A stretch of DNA of 8,353 nucleotides, from positions 1 through 8,353 of the forward strand of contig JANPHP010000344.1 in assembly GCA_031424495.1 (NCBI GenBank), read 5' to 3'. The notes under the pieces were generated by a model that saw nothing but the letters and a program-made list of their open reading frames with translations, did not search any database and had not been told where the DNA came from. Of this stretch, positions 7,157-8,353 are shown piece by piece; positions within the stretch are counted from its first letter, which is position 1, and each line of letters opens with the position of its first letter. The stretch is from JADKCL01 sp031424495 (lineage in GTDB: Bacteria > Bacteroidota > Bacteroidia > J057 > JADKCL01). The translations under genes and the position numbers were made by a program.

Positions 7157-8353
7157 TCAACATTCCAAGACTTTTTCGGCCTTGCCCTGTCTCAAATATA
7201 GGTTGATGATCTGTCGCACGTCTTTATTGTCAGCATAGGGCTGAATGCAACGCTTCAGGACAGCGACATCGTTGTCGATGAACTCCTCCTCGATGAAACC
7301 GAAGCCTGCATACTTGCCATTCTCTACCAAAACCAATGCCTTTTCCCCTGTCTTGCGCCCAGGCTCCACGATGAGGAGATTGCTGCCGGCATACTGCAAG
7401 GGAGCAAGCACCTGCTGCGCCCGCTCGTTGTAAGCCTCCACGCTTTCCAGGCCTGTGCAGGCCCCGAGGCACTTGTGGATGCCGAAATAAAAACAAGGTC
7501 CCTTGCCCTTTTGCAGCCCCATGTGCCGCTGACATAGCTGAAGCGCATCCACCATCCGCTCCAAATAGCCACGCACCTCGGCCATGGTGGAGAATGCACC
7601 CACGGGCTCGGGCCCTCCCTTGCGCAAGCGCTCCGTGCGAAACTGCAAGTAGCCGCTCGCGTCTGGGCTTGCAAAAAGCCCGACATTGAAGCGCGACCGC
7701 CGTTGCATACGGTTGAAAATGGGCTTGAATCGCTTGATTTCATCGCTCTCCTTGAGCAAAGCCACCAATTCACTGCCCGTCACGGCATACCGAATGTGGG
7801 AAATATTGGCCTTCATCTCCACGGCCTTGCCATTGGTATTGTTGGCAAAGTGGCTCAAGACGCGGCTGCGGATGTCGATGCTCTTGCCGACATAGATGAG
7901 TTGGTGGCTCGCATCATAGAAATAATAAACCCCTGTCTCCTTGGGCAGCTTGTCGATCTGATCCTTTTTGAGGTTGGCGTCGGGGTTCATGCGGCTCAGT
8001 TGGGCCGCCTCGGAAAGGTCTTTGGACCGCAAGGTTGCCAAGCCCTGCAAATAGACAAACAACTCAGTCGTGGCCTTGGCATCGGCAAGGGCACGGTGAA
8101 ACTGACTCGCCTCGATGCCCAAAGCCTTGCAAAGCTGGGCAAGGTTGTAGCTCTTGAGTCCCGGCAAGAGGTTGCGGCTCAGTTCGACGGTGCACAGCAC
8201 CGGACGCTTGTACTCAAATCCCAAGGACTTGAATTCGTTGCGGATGAAGCCGTAGTCGAACTTGGCGTTGTGGGCTACGAGGGTACAGCCCTCGGTAAGC
8301 TCGACAATCTTGCGGGCGATCTCGTAAAACTTGGGCGCTGAGGCCACCAATTC
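7157..8353 (-). CDS. DnaQ-type 3'-5' exonuclease fused to GIY-YIG/UvrC-like (Cho-like) nuclease, 5' truncated by window edge
   Basis: Predicted DNA-repair nuclease; 398 residues are visible and the N-terminus lies beyond the right edge. Residue numbers count the first complete codon at the edge as 1. Residues 1 to about 110 are the rest of a DEDDh exonuclease: Exo II is LVAHNAKFDYGFI (Asp33) and Exo III is HRALAD (His86, Asp91); the Exo I DxE motif is missing only because of the edge. About 136-215 is a GIY-YIG nuclease: TGVYYFY, LIYVGKS, Arg162/Arg164 in IRSRVLSHF, the catalytic-type Glu195 in GSELVALL, and IFN at the end. A UvrC-like region follows with cysteines 274, 287, 295 and 299. The UvrC C-terminal endonuclease and helix-hairpin-helix parts are absent, as in Cho. 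The fusion is known in Bacteroidota and Actinobacteria (mycobacterial Rv2191 is similar). A TTG near the edge is not taken as the start, because the exonuclease fold needs roughly 60 more residues upstream. Its role is probably an incision or trimming step in nucleotide excision repair or a related process; this is inferred from the family. Confidence 0.92.
   Translation of the reverse strand, partial: ELVASAPKFYEIARKIVELTEGCTLVAHNAKFDYGFIRNEFKSLGFEYKRPVLCTVELSRNLLPGLKSYNLAQLCKALGIEASQFHRALADAKATTELFVYLQGLATLRSKDLSEAAQLSRMNPDANLKKDQIDKLPKETGVYYFYDASHQLIYVGKSIDIRSRVLSHFANNTNGKAVEMKANISHIRYAVTGSELVALLKESDEIKRFKPIFNRMQRRSRFNVGLFASPDASGYLQFRTERLRKGGPEPVGAFSTMAEVRGYLERMVDALQLCQRHMGLQKGKGPCFYFGIHKCLGACTGLESVEAYNERAQQVLAPLQYAGSNLLIVEPGRKTGEKALVLVENGKYAGFGFIEEEFIDNDVAVLKRCIQPYADNKDVRQIINLYLRQGKAEKVLEC

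Noticed and set aside
6892..7206. 104-codon plus-strand open frame in the intergenic region
   Set aside because: It starts at TTG (or ATG 6904), shows no recognisable motif, signal peptide or upstream signals, and overlaps the 3' end of the exonuclease gene head-on. Chance is the simpler reading.

Overview
The window looks like a chromosomal segment of a Bacteroidota bacterium, probably from a gliding or T9SS-bearing class such as Saprospiria, Chitinophagia or Flavobacteriia; the exact lineage cannot be read from this sequence. The evidence is a very large surface protein with SprB-type repeats, PKD domains and a C-terminal type IX secretion (type B) sorting domain, a Bacteroidota-type promoter candidate (TTG-N20-TAATTTTT), and start codons without clear Shine-Dalgarno sequences.

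Layout. Bases 1-117 are a short upstream region. A UbiD-family prenyl-FMN decarboxylase gene runs rightward at 118-1947 from a GTG start. A perfect 15-bp hairpin at 1996-2030 separates it from the convergent gene and can end transcription from both sides. Leftward from 6746 to 2052 lies a gene for a 1564-residue secreted repeat protein. Reading from its N-terminus, it has a signal peptide, a Cys-rich N-terminal domain, three SprB repeats, a run of Ig-like modules each opening with a GPD...C motif, two PKD domains and the sorting domain. Bases 6747-7156 are non-coding, rather AT-rich, and hold the candidate promoter for the giant gene. Leftward from the right edge (8353) to 7157 is a 5'-truncated gene for a DnaQ-type exonuclease fused to a GIY-YIG/UvrC-like nuclease.

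The three genes do not look like one pathway. The UbiD gene is convergent to the other two, and the two leftward genes are separated by about 410 bases, so they are probably transcribed separately. Their likely roles are redox or quinone-type decarboxylation, cell-surface adhesion or motility, and DNA repair.

I do not see a clearly new biological system. The most notable points are the extreme lysine depletion of the giant surface protein, its decayed tandem modules held together by selection on the protein, and the retention of a UvrC-type four-cysteine iron-sulfur motif in the exonuclease/GIY-YIG fusion.
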